64,000 bases of DNA from Planomonospora sp. ID82291. Its GTDB lineage: Bacteria; Actinomycetota; Actinomycetes; Streptosporangiales; Streptosporangiaceae. The notes beneath the pieces are model-generated. The model had not been told where the DNA came from. It did no database searches and saw only the letters and a program-made list of their open reading frames with translations. Position 1 is the stretch's first letter; every line of letters begins with the position of its first letter. The stretch spans positions 1,550,001 through 1,614,000 of the forward strand of contig NZ_JABTEX010000002.1 of assembly GCF_015711645.1 (NCBI RefSeq), in the 5' to 3' direction. The position numbers and the translations under genes are program-made. This document shows, piece by piece, positions 23,097-31,239 of the stretch.

Positions 23097-24299
23097 ATGA
23101 CCGACCTCAGCCGTCGCAGGCTTCTCGCCGGTACGGGACTGGCGATGGGCGCCGGCGCCGTGGCCGGGACCGGGCTGGTACAGCTCGGAACGCCGGAGTC
23201 TGCCTCGGCCGCCGCGTCCGGCGGATCGATCCCCTTCCACGGAGTCCACCAGGCGGGGATCGCCACGCCCATCCAGGAGCGCCTGCACTTCGCCTCCTTC
23301 GACCTCGCCACCCGGTCGCCGGCGGCGGCGGTGGCGCTGATGAAGGCGTGGACGGCGGCGGCGGTGCGGATGACCGCGGCGCAGGAGGTCGGACGCGGGG
23401 CGACCGGCAGGGCGCAGGCCGCGCCGGACGACACCGGCGAGACCCTGGAGATGCACGCCTCGCGGCTCACGCTGACGGTCGGCTTCGGCCCCTCCTTCTT
23501 CACCCGGCTGAACCTGCCGGCACCCGACCGGCTGAAGGAGCTCCCGCCCTTCCGGGGCGACCGGCTCGACCCGGCCCGCAGCGGCGGCGACGTCTGCGTG
23601 CAGGCGTGCGCGGACGACCCGCAGGTGGCCGTGCACGCCGTACGGAACCTGGCGCGGATCGCCGCCGGCCGGGCGGCGATCCGCTGGTCGCAGCTCGGGT
23701 TCGGCAGGACCGCCTCCAGCACGCCGGAGGAGAAGACCCCGCGCAACCTGATGGGGTTCAAGGACGGCACCAACAACATCTCCATGGACGACCGGGCCAA
23801 GCTGAACCGGCACGTCTGGGTGGGGGAGGAGGGGCCCGACTGGATGGAGGGCGGGTCCTACATGGTCACCCGGCGGATCCGGATGCACCTCGACATCTGG
23901 GACCGGACCCCGCTGAAGCGGCAGGAGGACGTCATCGGCCGGTACAAGCGGACGGGCGCCCCCTACGGCGGCACCCGCGAGTTCGACCCGGTGCGGATCC
24001 ACGCCCTCCCGCCCGCCTCCCACGTGCGGCTGGCCCACCCCGACTCGAACGGCGGGTCCAGGATCCTGCGCCGGGGCTACTCCTACACCGACGGCACCGA
24101 CGGCCAGGGGCGGCTGGACGCGGGCCTGTTCTTCATCTCCTACCAGCGCGACCCGGAGGAGGGGTTCGTCAAGGTCCAGCGGTCGCTGGCGGCGCGGGAC
24201 ACCCTCAACGCGTTCATCCAGCACGTCGGATCGGGCATCTGGGCCTGCCCCGGCGGGGTGCGGCCCGGGTCGTTCTGGGGCGAGGCACTGTTCTCCTAG
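23097..24299 (+). CDS. efeB: Tat-exported Dyp-type heme peroxidase / deferrochelatase
   Basis: 400 residues from ATG 23097 with GGAGG 5 nt upstream. The twin-arginine signal LSRRRLLAGTGLAM directs folded export. The Dyp motif is GFKDGTNN (catalytic Asp), and the proximal heme His lies in IQHVGSGIWACPGG. EfeB-type enzymes oxidise dyes and may extract iron from heme, usually beside efeU/efeO. Neither neighbour is present here, so it is a stand-alone copy and its iron-uptake role is uncertain. Confidence 0.92.
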   Translation: MTDLSRRRLLAGTGLAMGAGAVAGTGLVQLGTPESASAAASGGSIPFHGVHQAGIATPIQERLHFASFDLATRSPAAAVALMKAWTAAAVRMTAAQEVGRGATGRAQAAPDDTGETLEMHASRLTLTVGFGPSFFTRLNLPAPDRLKELPPFRGDRLDPARSGGDVCVQACADDPQVAVHAVRNLARIAAGRAAIRWSQLGFGRTASSTPEEKTPRNLMGFKDGTNNISMDDRAKLNRHVWVGEEGPDWMEGGSYMVTRRIRMHLDIWDRTPLKRQEDVIGRYKRTGAPYGGTREFDPVRIHALPPASHVRLAHPDSNGGSRILRRGYSYTDGTDGQGRLDAGLFFISYQRDPEEGFVKVQRSLAARDTLNAFIQHVGSGIWACPGGVRPGSFWGEALFS

Positions 24300-24311
24300 G
24301 GGATGCGGGCG

Positions 24312-24323
24312 CAGACTGGGCAG
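24312..24323 (+). promoter_or_regulatory. -10-like element (CAGACT) of the GH63-type gene
   Basis: CAGACT at 24312-24317 lies 6 nt before ATG 24324. It decides between two candidate starts (24303 and 24324). Confidence 0.45.
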
Positions 24324-25628
24324 ATGGAAGCGCGGCCGGCCATCGACGACGCCGCGCTCGAGCGCGAGGCGTGGTCCGTGCTCGAGGCGAACCGGACGGG
24401 CGCGGCCACCGTGCCCACGCCCGGTCTGTACCCGCACCAGTGGAACTGGGACTCCACCTTCGTCGCGTTCGGACTGGCCCGGCGGGACCCCCGCCGGGCC
24501 GGGGAGGAACTGCTCAGCCTGCTGGCCGGCCAGTGGGACACCGGCATGGTGCCGCACATCGTCTTCCACCCGGCCCTCGCCGACTCCTTCTTCCCCGGCC
24601 CGTCCGTCTGGCGGTCCGCGGGCCACCCGGCGGCCCCGAACGGGGTGGCCACCTCGGGGCTGACCCAGCCGCCGATGCAGGCGCTCGCCGCATGGCGGGT
24701 GTGGCGCCACACCCGCGACACGGCCGACCGGGAGGAGGCCGACGCGCTCGTCCGGCGGCTCCACCCGATGCTGGCGGCCCAGCACGCCTACCTGGCCGCC
24801 TACCGGGACCTGGGCGGGGGAGGGCTGGCCGCGATCGTCCACCCCTGGGAGTCGGGGATGGACGACAGCCCCGCCTGGGACGCCCCGCTGGAGGCGCTCG
24901 CGGACGCCCGCGCCGCCCACCGGCGGGACGGACCGCCCCGGCCCTCCGGCGACCACCACGACCGCTACGTCTGGCTGGCCCTGCGCTACCGCGACTCCGG
25001 ATACGACGGGGCCTACCTGCGCCAGGACCACCCCTTCGCGGTCGAGGACCCGATGTTCAACGGCATCTGGCTGGCCTCCTGCCACGCGCTCGCCGAACTG
25101 GCGCCGGTGGCCGGGGCGGACCCCCGGCCGTACGGCGAGGCGGCCGAGCGGATCCGGGCGGCGCTGCTGGAACGCCTGTGGGACGACGGCGTGTTCCACG
25201 CCCGCGATCTGCGCGGCGGACGGCTGATCCCCGTCTGCACGGTCGGCGGCTTCGGCCCGCTGCTCGACCCCGGGATGCCCGGCGACCGGGTGACGGCACT
25301 GGTGGACGCGCTGGAGTCGGCGCGCTTCATGGGCGCCGCCGGATACCCGGTGCCCAGCTGCGAGATCCGGGCGCCCCAGTTCGACCGCTCCTGCTACTGG
25401 CGGGGGCCGTCCTGGGTGAACACCAACTGGCTGCTGCGGCGGGCGGCGGTGCTGCACGGCAGGGAGGAACTGGCCCGGCGGCTGGGCGCGGCGACCCTCC
25501 GCCTGGTACGGCAGTCGGGCTTCCGCGAGTGCTTCGACCCCTTCGACGGCAGCGGACGGGGCGGCCGGGACTTCTCCTGGTCGGCCGCGCTCACCCTCGA
25601 CCTGCTCGCCGATAGCGTGGAGGCATGA
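24324..25628 (+). CDS. GH63-like glycoside hydrolase (MGH/glucosylglycerate hydrolase type)
   Basis: 434 residues. An (alpha/alpha)6 barrel enzyme is indicated by LYPHQWNWDSTFVAFGLARR near the start and HPWESGMDDSPAWD. The later DRSCYWRGPSWVNTNWLL and FDPFDGSGRGGRDFSWSAA are also typical. This pattern is shared with GH63 mannosylglycerate and glucosylglycerate hydrolases and related trehalase-like enzymes. Asp in WDSTF and Glu in HPWESG are likely catalytic. The exact sugar cannot be told from sequence. No signal peptide, so intracellular. Its stop overlaps the next gene by 4 nt (ATGA). Confidence 0.82.
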   Translation: MEARPAIDDAALEREAWSVLEANRTGAATVPTPGLYPHQWNWDSTFVAFGLARRDPRRAGEELLSLLAGQWDTGMVPHIVFHPALADSFFPGPSVWRSAGHPAAPNGVATSGLTQPPMQALAAWRVWRHTRDTADREEADALVRRLHPMLAAQHAYLAAYRDLGGGGLAAIVHPWESGMDDSPAWDAPLEALADARAAHRRDGPPRPSGDHHDRYVWLALRYRDSGYDGAYLRQDHPFAVEDPMFNGIWLASCHALAELAPVAGADPRPYGEAAERIRAALLERLWDDGVFHARDLRGGRLIPVCTVGGFGPLLDPGMPGDRVTALVDALESARFMGAAGYPVPSCEIRAPQFDRSCYWRGPSWVNTNWLLRRAAVLHGREELARRLGAATLRLVRQSGFRECFDPFDGSGRGGRDFSWSAALTLDLLADSVEA

Positions 25629-26086
25629 GGCTCTTCAACCGCACGCCCGCAGAGGTCCGCGCCGCCGTCGTCCCCCCCGACCGGGTCCTGGCCCACGCCC
25701 AGGGGCCGGACGGCTACGTGATCGCCACGGACCGGGCGCTCTACCTCGGGGAGACGCGGCTGCCGTGGTCGCGGATCGACCGGGGGCTCTGGGACGAGGA
25801 GGGGCTGACGGTCGTCACCACGGACGGCCGGGAGCACCGGGTGCCGCTGCCGGAGCCGGGACGGGTTCCGGAGACGGTGCGGGAACGGGTGGTCTCCTCG
25901 ATCCTGGTCAGCCAGTACGTGCCGCTGGACGCGCGCGGGGGGGTGCGGCTCGTGGCCCGGCGCGGAGAGGACGGGGCGGCGGTCTGGGACCTCGTGTTCG
26001 ACGCGGACCTCGACGGGGACGACCCGGGTCTGCGGGCCCTGGCGGAGCAGGCGCTGGAGGGAGCCCGCCGGAGCTTCGGGATCTGA
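25625..26086 (+). CDS. Conserved actinobacterial protein of unknown function
   Basis: 153 residues. I do not recognise the family. It opens MRLFNRTPAEVRAAVVPPDR and has alternating strands (YVIATDRALYLGETRLPWSR) that look like a PH-like or YokE-type domain. It ends in an acidic stretch and a short helix. The ATG overlaps the upstream hydrolase stop, has GGAGG right before it, and TAGCGT 6 nt upstream. It could thus be read both by coupling and from its own start. Confidence 0.75.
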   Translation: MRLFNRTPAEVRAAVVPPDRVLAHAQGPDGYVIATDRALYLGETRLPWSRIDRGLWDEEGLTVVTTDGREHRVPLPEPGRVPETVRERVVSSILVSQYVPLDARGGVRLVARRGEDGAAVWDLVFDADLDGDDPGLRALAEQALEGARRSFGI

Positions 26087-26156
26087 CCGGGGTCGGCGGC
26101 TCCGGGAGCCGGCCGGGCGGCCGCGCGCCGTCCCCGGTGCGCGGCCGGCGGCGCGG

Positions 26157-26441
26157 TCAGTAGGGCGAGCCGGTCGTGGCCTCCTCCGGCCAGCCGGTCC
26201 CCCTCCCGTCGTGCGCCTCGTCCCCGCCGGAGTGGGGAAGGCGGCCGGCGACCTGCTCCTTGGCCATGGTGGTCACCTTGGAGACCTGGGCGCCGACCAG
26301 GCCGGCGGCCTCCTGCACGGACGGGTTGTCGGTCACCCGCTGGGCCATCCGCTTGATCTGCTCGTAACGGTCCCGGCCGGCCCGGCTACCCAGGACGTAG
26401 CCCACCGCCAGACCCGCGCAGAACATCATCCGATAACGCAT
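26157..26441 (-). CDS. YtxH-like small membrane-anchored protein
   Basis: 94 residues from ATG 26441, which has GGAGGTGG about 4-11 nt upstream; longer in-frame starts lack a site. One N-terminal membrane segment (MFCAGLAVGYVLGSRAGRDR) is followed by a basic turn and an amphipathic helix (YEQIKRMAQRV), then a hydrophilic tail. This is the YtxH-type layout. Role unknown, often linked to envelope stress. Confidence 0.78.
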   Translation of the reverse strand: MRYRMMFCAGLAVGYVLGSRAGRDRYEQIKRMAQRVTDNPSVQEAAGLVGAQVSKVTTMAKEQVAGRLPHSGGDEAHDGRGTGWPEEATTGSPY

Positions 26442-26606
26442 CTCCACCTCCACAGGCGTGCTCAGCCGGACCCTACCCACGGATCGCGATTCCTCCCGCA
26501 CCTACCCCGAGCCGTCGATGCGACACGCACTGCCGGAGTGCGCTAATCTATTCATGCGCCGCAGGGAGCAGGGGGAAAACCCCCGGTCACACGGCGCGAA
26601 GCGCGA

Positions 26607-26682
26607 TCCCGTGTAGCTCAATCGGCAGAGCAGCCGGCTGTTAACCGGCAGGTTATAGGTTCGAGTCCTATCGCGGGAGCCA
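26607..26682 (+). tRNA. tRNA-Asn (anticodon GTT)
   Basis: The cloverleaf is complete: acceptor TCCCGTG/CGCGGGA (one G-U), D-arm GCTC, and anticodon stem GCCGG/CCGGC with loop CTGTTAA (anticodon GTT). The T-arm is ATAGG-TTCGAGT-CCTAT. Discriminator G (26679) and an encoded CCA (26680-26682). Confidence 0.97.
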
Positions 26683-26686
26683 CCCT

Positions 26687-26721
26687 GAGAGGCCCCGGGA
26701 GCACCGCTCCCGGGGCCTCTC
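26687..26721 (+). terminator. Terminator after tRNA-Asn
   Basis: GAGAGGCCCCGGGAGC (26687-26702), loop ACC and the exact complement (26706-26721) form a 16-bp stem. A T-rich CGTTTCTTCGGTTTCTT tail follows. Confidence 0.85.
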
Positions 26722-27032
26722 GCCGTTTCTTCGGTTTCTTCGGCCCCGCTCTTCCCGTTCGGGGGACAAATCACGGTGAATCACAGAAAATGATGGACGC
26801 TGCACTCTGCGTCGCCGTGGCCGGCTCGGTGACCGCTCCAGTGAAAATGATCACTGTCGCGTTCGGCGGCCGTGTCCGTGCTCGCGTCCGGCGAGACGGG
26901 CACCGCGACGGCGCGGGGTGCGGTCGCCGCGGACCACAGCGGTCGCAGTGGGGAAGGGCCACTGCGCGCAGGGCACAGGGCCGCCCGGAAACGGCCGTCG
27001 TGCCCGTGACTCACACATGGGTGGTTGGTTCA
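26722..27032. other. Intergenic region upstream of the NOS gene
   Basis: No gene is supported. An inverted repeat CAGTGA-N6-TCACTG (26839-26856) could be an operator; its core TGAAAATGAT resembles half of a Zur/Fur-type box, but the other half does not fit. The remainder is GC-rich with open frames that read into the NOS gene without a good start. Confidence 0.5.
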
Positions 27033-28241
27033 GTGCTGACCTGGCGGAGGTCCCGGCGGCGTGCGCCGGAGCCGGTGCACGACGTCCGAGTTCCCCACGA
27101 GCGCGTGCCCGAGCGCGCGGTGCCGCACACCGACGTTGCGGCGGCGGAGGAGTACCTGAGACTGTTCCACGCGGAGAACCCCGCGGCGGGGCCGGTGGAG
27201 CCGCGCCTGCGCGAGGTGCGGGCCGAGATCGCGAGAACGGGGGCCTACACGCACACGCCCGGCGAGCTGGTCTTCGGGGCCAGGGTGGCCTGGCGCAACA
27301 GCGGAAAGTGCATCGGGCGGCTCTACTGGCGGTCGTTGCGGGTCCGCGACCGCCGGCACGTGAGCACGCCGGAGGGCGTGGCGGTGGAGTGCGTGGAGCA
27401 CCTGCGGGACGCGGCGCCCGGCCGCCGGATCCGCCCGACCGTCACGGTCTTCGCCCCCGACCGCCCCGGCGCGCCGGGACCGAGGATCTGGAACGAGCAG
27501 CTGATCCGGTACGCCGGATACGAACGGGACGACGGCTCGGTCGTCGGCGACCCCCGCTACGCCGCCTTCACCACGATGCTCCGCAAGCTCGGCTGGCCGG
27601 GCGGCGCGGGCACGCCGTTCGACGTGCTCCCGCTGGTGGTCTCGGCGGGCGGGGGAGCGCCGCTGCTGTCGGAGATCCCCGGCGACGCGGTGCTGGAGGT
27701 GCCCCTGTCCCATCCGTCCTACCCGTGGTTCGAGGAGTTCGGGCTGCGCTGGCACGCCGTACCGGCGATCTCGAACATGTGCCTGGAGATCGGCGGGATC
27801 TGCTACCGGGCGGCGCCGTTCAACGGGTGGTACATGGGGACCGAGATCGGCGCGCGGAACCTGGCCGACGAGGACCGCTACGGCATGCTGCCGGCCATGG
27901 CCCGGCGGATGGGCCTGGACACCGGCAACGACCGCTCGCTCTGGCGCGACCACGCGCTGGTGGAGCTGAACGTCGCGGTCCTGCACTCCTTCGAGCGGGC
28001 GGGGGTGACGATGACCGACCACCACACCGAGGCGCGGCGCTTCCTGATCCACCTGGAGCGGGAGGAGAGGGCGGGCCGGACCTGCCCGGCGGACTGGAGC
28101 TGGATCGTGCCGCCGATCTCGGGCTCGGCCACCCCGGTCTTCCACCGCTACTACACCGACCTGCGGCTGTCCCCGGCGTTCGTGTACCACCCCGACTCGC
28201 TGGAGCGGGGGCTGGGCCGCGGCGCCGTACCGGGCTGGTGA
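27033..28241 (+). CDS. Bacterial nitric oxide synthase, oxygenase domain
   Basis: 402 residues if started at GTG 27033; GTGs at 27000, 27006 and 27021 are also possible. The heme-thiolate Cys is near residue 93 in VAWRNSGKCIGRLYW. The substrate-arginine pocket is PFNGWYMGTEIGARNLAD and the pterin/dimer region is WSWIVPPISGSATPVFHRYY. It oxidises L-arginine to citrulline and NO. Like other bacterial NOS it has no fused reductase, and no reductase or nitration-pathway gene is next to it. It must borrow electrons from cellular flavodoxin/ferredoxin systems. Functions in other bacteria include stress protection and thaxtomin nitration; nothing here decides. Confidence 0.93.
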   Translation: MLTWRRSRRRAPEPVHDVRVPHERVPERAVPHTDVAAAEEYLRLFHAENPAAGPVEPRLREVRAEIARTGAYTHTPGELVFGARVAWRNSGKCIGRLYWRSLRVRDRRHVSTPEGVAVECVEHLRDAAPGRRIRPTVTVFAPDRPGAPGPRIWNEQLIRYAGYERDDGSVVGDPRYAAFTTMLRKLGWPGGAGTPFDVLPLVVSAGGGAPLLSEIPGDAVLEVPLSHPSYPWFEEFGLRWHAVPAISNMCLEIGGICYRAAPFNGWYMGTEIGARNLADEDRYGMLPAMARRMGLDTGNDRSLWRDHALVELNVAVLHSFERAGVTMTDHHTEARRFLIHLEREERAGRTCPADWSWIVPPISGSATPVFHRYYTDLRLSPAFVYHPDSLERGLGRGAVPGW

Positions 28242-28362
28242 GAGGGCCGGTGAGCGGGCCGGTGACCTGCTCGGATCCCCGAAGGAGGGGGGCGCCGCTG
28301 TCCCCGGAGCGGGAAACGGTGTAGAACGTTATTCGGTAGTTCGGAGGAGAAGAGGGCGGAGA

Positions 28363-29136
28363 ATGCTGGATCTGGTGCTGTCGTCGATCGACCGGGGCGT
28401 GCTGACCCTGACCTTCAACCGGCCGGACCGGCTCAACGCCTGGACCGACGCGATGGGCCGGCGCTACTTCGACCTGCTGGCCGAGGCCGAGAAGGACCCC
28501 GAGGTCCGGGTGATCGTCGTCACCGGGGCGGGGAAGGGGTTCTGCGCCGGAGCCGACTTCCAGACGCTCAACGCCATCCAGGACGGCTCCTACGCCGAGG
28601 AGCCGGACCCGCGCCCCCACACCTTCCCGACCACCGTCGGCAAGCCCGTCATCGCCGCGGTCAACGGCGCCTGCGCCGGGCTCGGCATGGTCCACGCCCT
28701 GGTCTGCGACCTGGTCTTCACCGCCGCGGAGGCCAAGTGGACCACCGCCTTCGCGCGCCGCGGGCTGATCGCGGAGTACGGCCTGTCCTGGATCCTGCCC
28801 CGGCTGATCGGCCAGGGCAGGGCCATGGACCTGCTGCTGTCGGGCCGGACCTTCACCGGGGCGGAGGCCGCCGAGCTCGGCCTGGCGGCCCGGTCGGTGC
28901 CCGGGGAGAACCTGCTGGAGGAGGCCGCCGCGTACGCCCGCGAGCTGGCGGTGCACAGTTCGCCGGCCTCGATGTCGGTGATGAAGCGCCAGATCTGGGG
29001 GGACTGGAACACCACCCTGGAGTCGGCCGAGACCGCGGCCCGGCGGCTGATGGCCGACTCCTTCGGCCGCCCGGACTTCGCCGAGGGCGTCGCCAGCTTC
29101 CTGGAGCGCCGCGAGCCCCGCTTCCCGCCGCTGTAG
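28363..29136 (+). CDS. Enoyl-CoA hydratase/isomerase (crotonase) family protein
   Basis: 257 residues. The two oxyanion-hole segments are GKGFCAGADFQTLN and NGACAGLGMVHALVCD. The usual second catalytic Glu position is replaced in EYGLSWILPRLIGQGRAMDL, where LIAEYG supplies Glu near residue 141. The substrate CoA ester is unknown. The ATG has a long purine leader (CGGAGGAGAAGAGGG). The gene follows the NOS gene by 121 nt and is probably independent. Confidence 0.9.
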   Translation: MLDLVLSSIDRGVLTLTFNRPDRLNAWTDAMGRRYFDLLAEAEKDPEVRVIVVTGAGKGFCAGADFQTLNAIQDGSYAEEPDPRPHTFPTTVGKPVIAAVNGACAGLGMVHALVCDLVFTAAEAKWTTAFARRGLIAEYGLSWILPRLIGQGRAMDLLLSGRTFTGAEAAELGLAARSVPGENLLEEAAAYARELAVHSSPASMSVMKRQIWGDWNTTLESAETAARRLMADSFGRPDFAEGVASFLERREPRFPPL

Positions 29137-29208
29137 CGGCGGGCCGTACGGCGCCGGGGCCGCGGGCGGCGCGCTCAGGAGGGCGGCCGGGGCCGCGGGT
29201 GGCGCGGT

Positions 29209-31089
29209 TCAGGCGGCCTCGACCGCGGGCGGTGCGTCGAACTGGGTCCGGTACAGCTCCGCGTAGCGGCCTCCGGCGGCGAGCAGCTCGGCATGCGTGC
29301 CGCGCTCCACGATCCGCCCGTCCTCGACCACCAGGATGAGGTCGGCGGCCATGACCGTGGAGAGCCGGTGCGCGATCACCAGCGCCGTCCGCCCGGCCAG
29401 CGCCTCGCCCAGCGCCGCCTGCACCGCCGCCTCCGAGGTGGCGTCCAGGTGCGCGGTGGCCTCGTCGAGGATGACCACCCGGGGCCGCGCCAGCAGCAGC
29501 CGCGCGATCGTCAGCCGCTGCCGCTCCCCGCCGGAGAGCCGGTAGCCGCGCTCGCCGACCACGGTGTCCAGCCCGTCGGGCAGCGCGGCGACGAGTCCGT
29601 CGAGCCGGGCGCGGCGCAGCGCCTCCCACAGCTCCTCCTCGCCCGCCTCCGGCCGCGCCAGCAGCAGGTTCTCCCGGATCGACTCGTGGAACAGGTGCCC
29701 GTCCTGGGTCACCATCCCGACCGTCTCGCGGATCGAGTCGGCCGACAGCTCCCGCACGTCCACGCCCGCCAGCCGTACGGCGCCGCCGTCGACGTCGTAC
29801 AGGCGCGGCAGCAGTTGCGCGATGGTCGACTTGCCCGCGCCGGACGAGCCCACCAGGGCGACCAGCCGTCCTGGTTCGGCGCGGAAGGAGATCCCGTGCA
29901 GCACCTCGGGGGCGTCGCGGCCGTCGAGGACCGCCACCTCCTCCAGGGAGGCGAGCGAGACCCGGTCCGCCGACGGGTAGCCGAAGCGCACCCCGTCGAA
30001 CTCCACCGAGACGGGTCCGTCGGGCACCCGCCGGGCGTCCGGCCGGTCGGTGATCAGAGGCGTGAGGTCCAGCACCTCGAAGACCCGCTCGAAGCTCACC
30101 AGCGCGCTCATCACCTCGACCCGGGCCCCGGCCAGTGCGGTCAGCGGCGCGTACAGGCGGGTGATCAGCAGCGCGAGCGCGACGACCGAGCCCGCGTCCA
30201 GCCGCCCGCGCAGCGCGTAGAAGCCGCCGAGGCCGTAGACGAGCGCCAGCGCCAGCGCGGAGACCAGCGTCAGCGCGGTGACGAACGCCGACTGCACCAT
30301 CGCCGTGCGCACCCCGATGTCGCGTACCCGCCGGGCCCGCGCGGCGAACTCGGCCGACTCCCGTGCCGGGCGGCCGAAGAGTTTGACGAGCGTCGCACCG
30401 GGCGCGGAGAACCGCTCCACCATCTGCGTGCCCATCGCCGCGTTGTGCCCGGCCGCCTCCAGCCGGAGCCGGGCCAGCCGGGCGCCCATCCGCCGCGCGG
30501 GCAGGACGAACGCCGGGAGCAGGACCAGCGCGAGCAGGGTGATCTGCCAGGAGAGCCGGATCATCACGGCCAGTGTGAGAACGAGCGTCACCAGATTCCC
30601 GGCCACCGTGGACAGGGTGTCGGTGAACGCCCGCTGCGCGCCGATGACGTCGTTGTTCAACCGGCTGACCAGCGCGCCGGTCCGGGTCCGGGTGAAGAAG
30701 GCGATCGGCATGCGCTGCACGTGGTCGAAGACGGCGGTGCGCAGGTCGAGGATCAGTCCCTCGCCGATGCCCGCCGACAGCCACCGGGTCACCAGCCCGA
30801 GTCCGGCCTCCGCCACCGCGATGGCGGCGATGAGTGCGGCGAGCCCGACGACGACGTCCAGCGGCTCGCCGGCGACGATCGCGCCGACGGCGTCACCGGC
30901 GAGCACCGGGGCGGCCACCGTCAGGACGGCCGTCACCACGCTGAGCAGCAGGAAGACGGTCAGACGGCGGCGGTGCGGCCGGGCGAACGCGCCGATCCGC
31001 CGCAGCGTGGCCCACGAGAACGGCCGCCGGTCGTCCTGGGCGTTCATCGTCCGGTAGAGCATGTTCCACGCGGTCACCTCCATGCTCAT
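29209..31089 (-). CDS. ABC exporter, fused permease and ATPase
   Basis: 626 residues. Six membrane helices occupy about residues 45-330 (type I exporter; FFTRTRTGALVSRLNNDV is the first coupling-helix region). The ATPase has Walker A GSSGAGKST, signature LSGGERQRL and Walker B VVILDEATAHLD. It would form a homodimer that exports a lipid, drug or peptide. A MerR-type promoter lies at 31181-31211, so expression is probably induced by a small molecule sensed by a MerR/SoxR-like protein encoded elsewhere. Confidence 0.93.
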   Translation of the reverse strand: MSMEVTAWNMLYRTMNAQDDRRPFSWATLRRIGAFARPHRRRLTVFLLLSVVTAVLTVAAPVLAGDAVGAIVAGEPLDVVVGLAALIAAIAVAEAGLGLVTRWLSAGIGEGLILDLRTAVFDHVQRMPIAFFTRTRTGALVSRLNNDVIGAQRAFTDTLSTVAGNLVTLVLTLAVMIRLSWQITLLALVLLPAFVLPARRMGARLARLRLEAAGHNAAMGTQMVERFSAPGATLVKLFGRPARESAEFAARARRVRDIGVRTAMVQSAFVTALTLVSALALALVYGLGGFYALRGRLDAGSVVALALLITRLYAPLTALAGARVEVMSALVSFERVFEVLDLTPLITDRPDARRVPDGPVSVEFDGVRFGYPSADRVSLASLEEVAVLDGRDAPEVLHGISFRAEPGRLVALVGSSGAGKSTIAQLLPRLYDVDGGAVRLAGVDVRELSADSIRETVGMVTQDGHLFHESIRENLLLARPEAGEEELWEALRRARLDGLVAALPDGLDTVVGERGYRLSGGERQRLTIARLLLARPRVVILDEATAHLDATSEAAVQAALGEALAGRTALVIAHRLSTVMAADLILVVEDGRIVERGTHAELLAAGGRYAELYRTQFDAPPAVEAA

Positions 31090-31180
31090 CGAGGACCACC
31101 GTCGTCCGTGCCCGTGCCGCGTTCCCTCATGACCGTCCCTCGTCCGTAGCAGTCGTGGGCTCTCCTGGAGCCATGAGGCG

Positions 31181-31211
31181 ACCCTAAAACCTCAACTAAA
31201 GTTGATATCAA
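31181..31211 (-). promoter_or_regulatory. MerR-family type promoter (19-bp spacer with central dyad) for the ABC exporter
   Basis: On the minus strand TTGATA (31206-31211) and TAGGGT (31181-31186) are 19 nt apart. A perfect dyad TCAACT-TT-AGTTGA (31192-31205) lies in the spacer. An over-long 19-nt spacer holding a dyad is the hallmark of MerR-activated promoters. The dyad resembles, but does not equal, the SoxR consensus. Confidence 0.7.
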
Positions 31212-31239
31212 GTCCGTCCGATGGCCGCCGCGGTCGATG

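Noticed and set aside
26839-26856. Possible Zur or Fur box before the NOS gene
   Set aside because: Only one half resembles the box. The 6-6-6 inverted repeat is kept as a weak operator note, but not as a Zur site.
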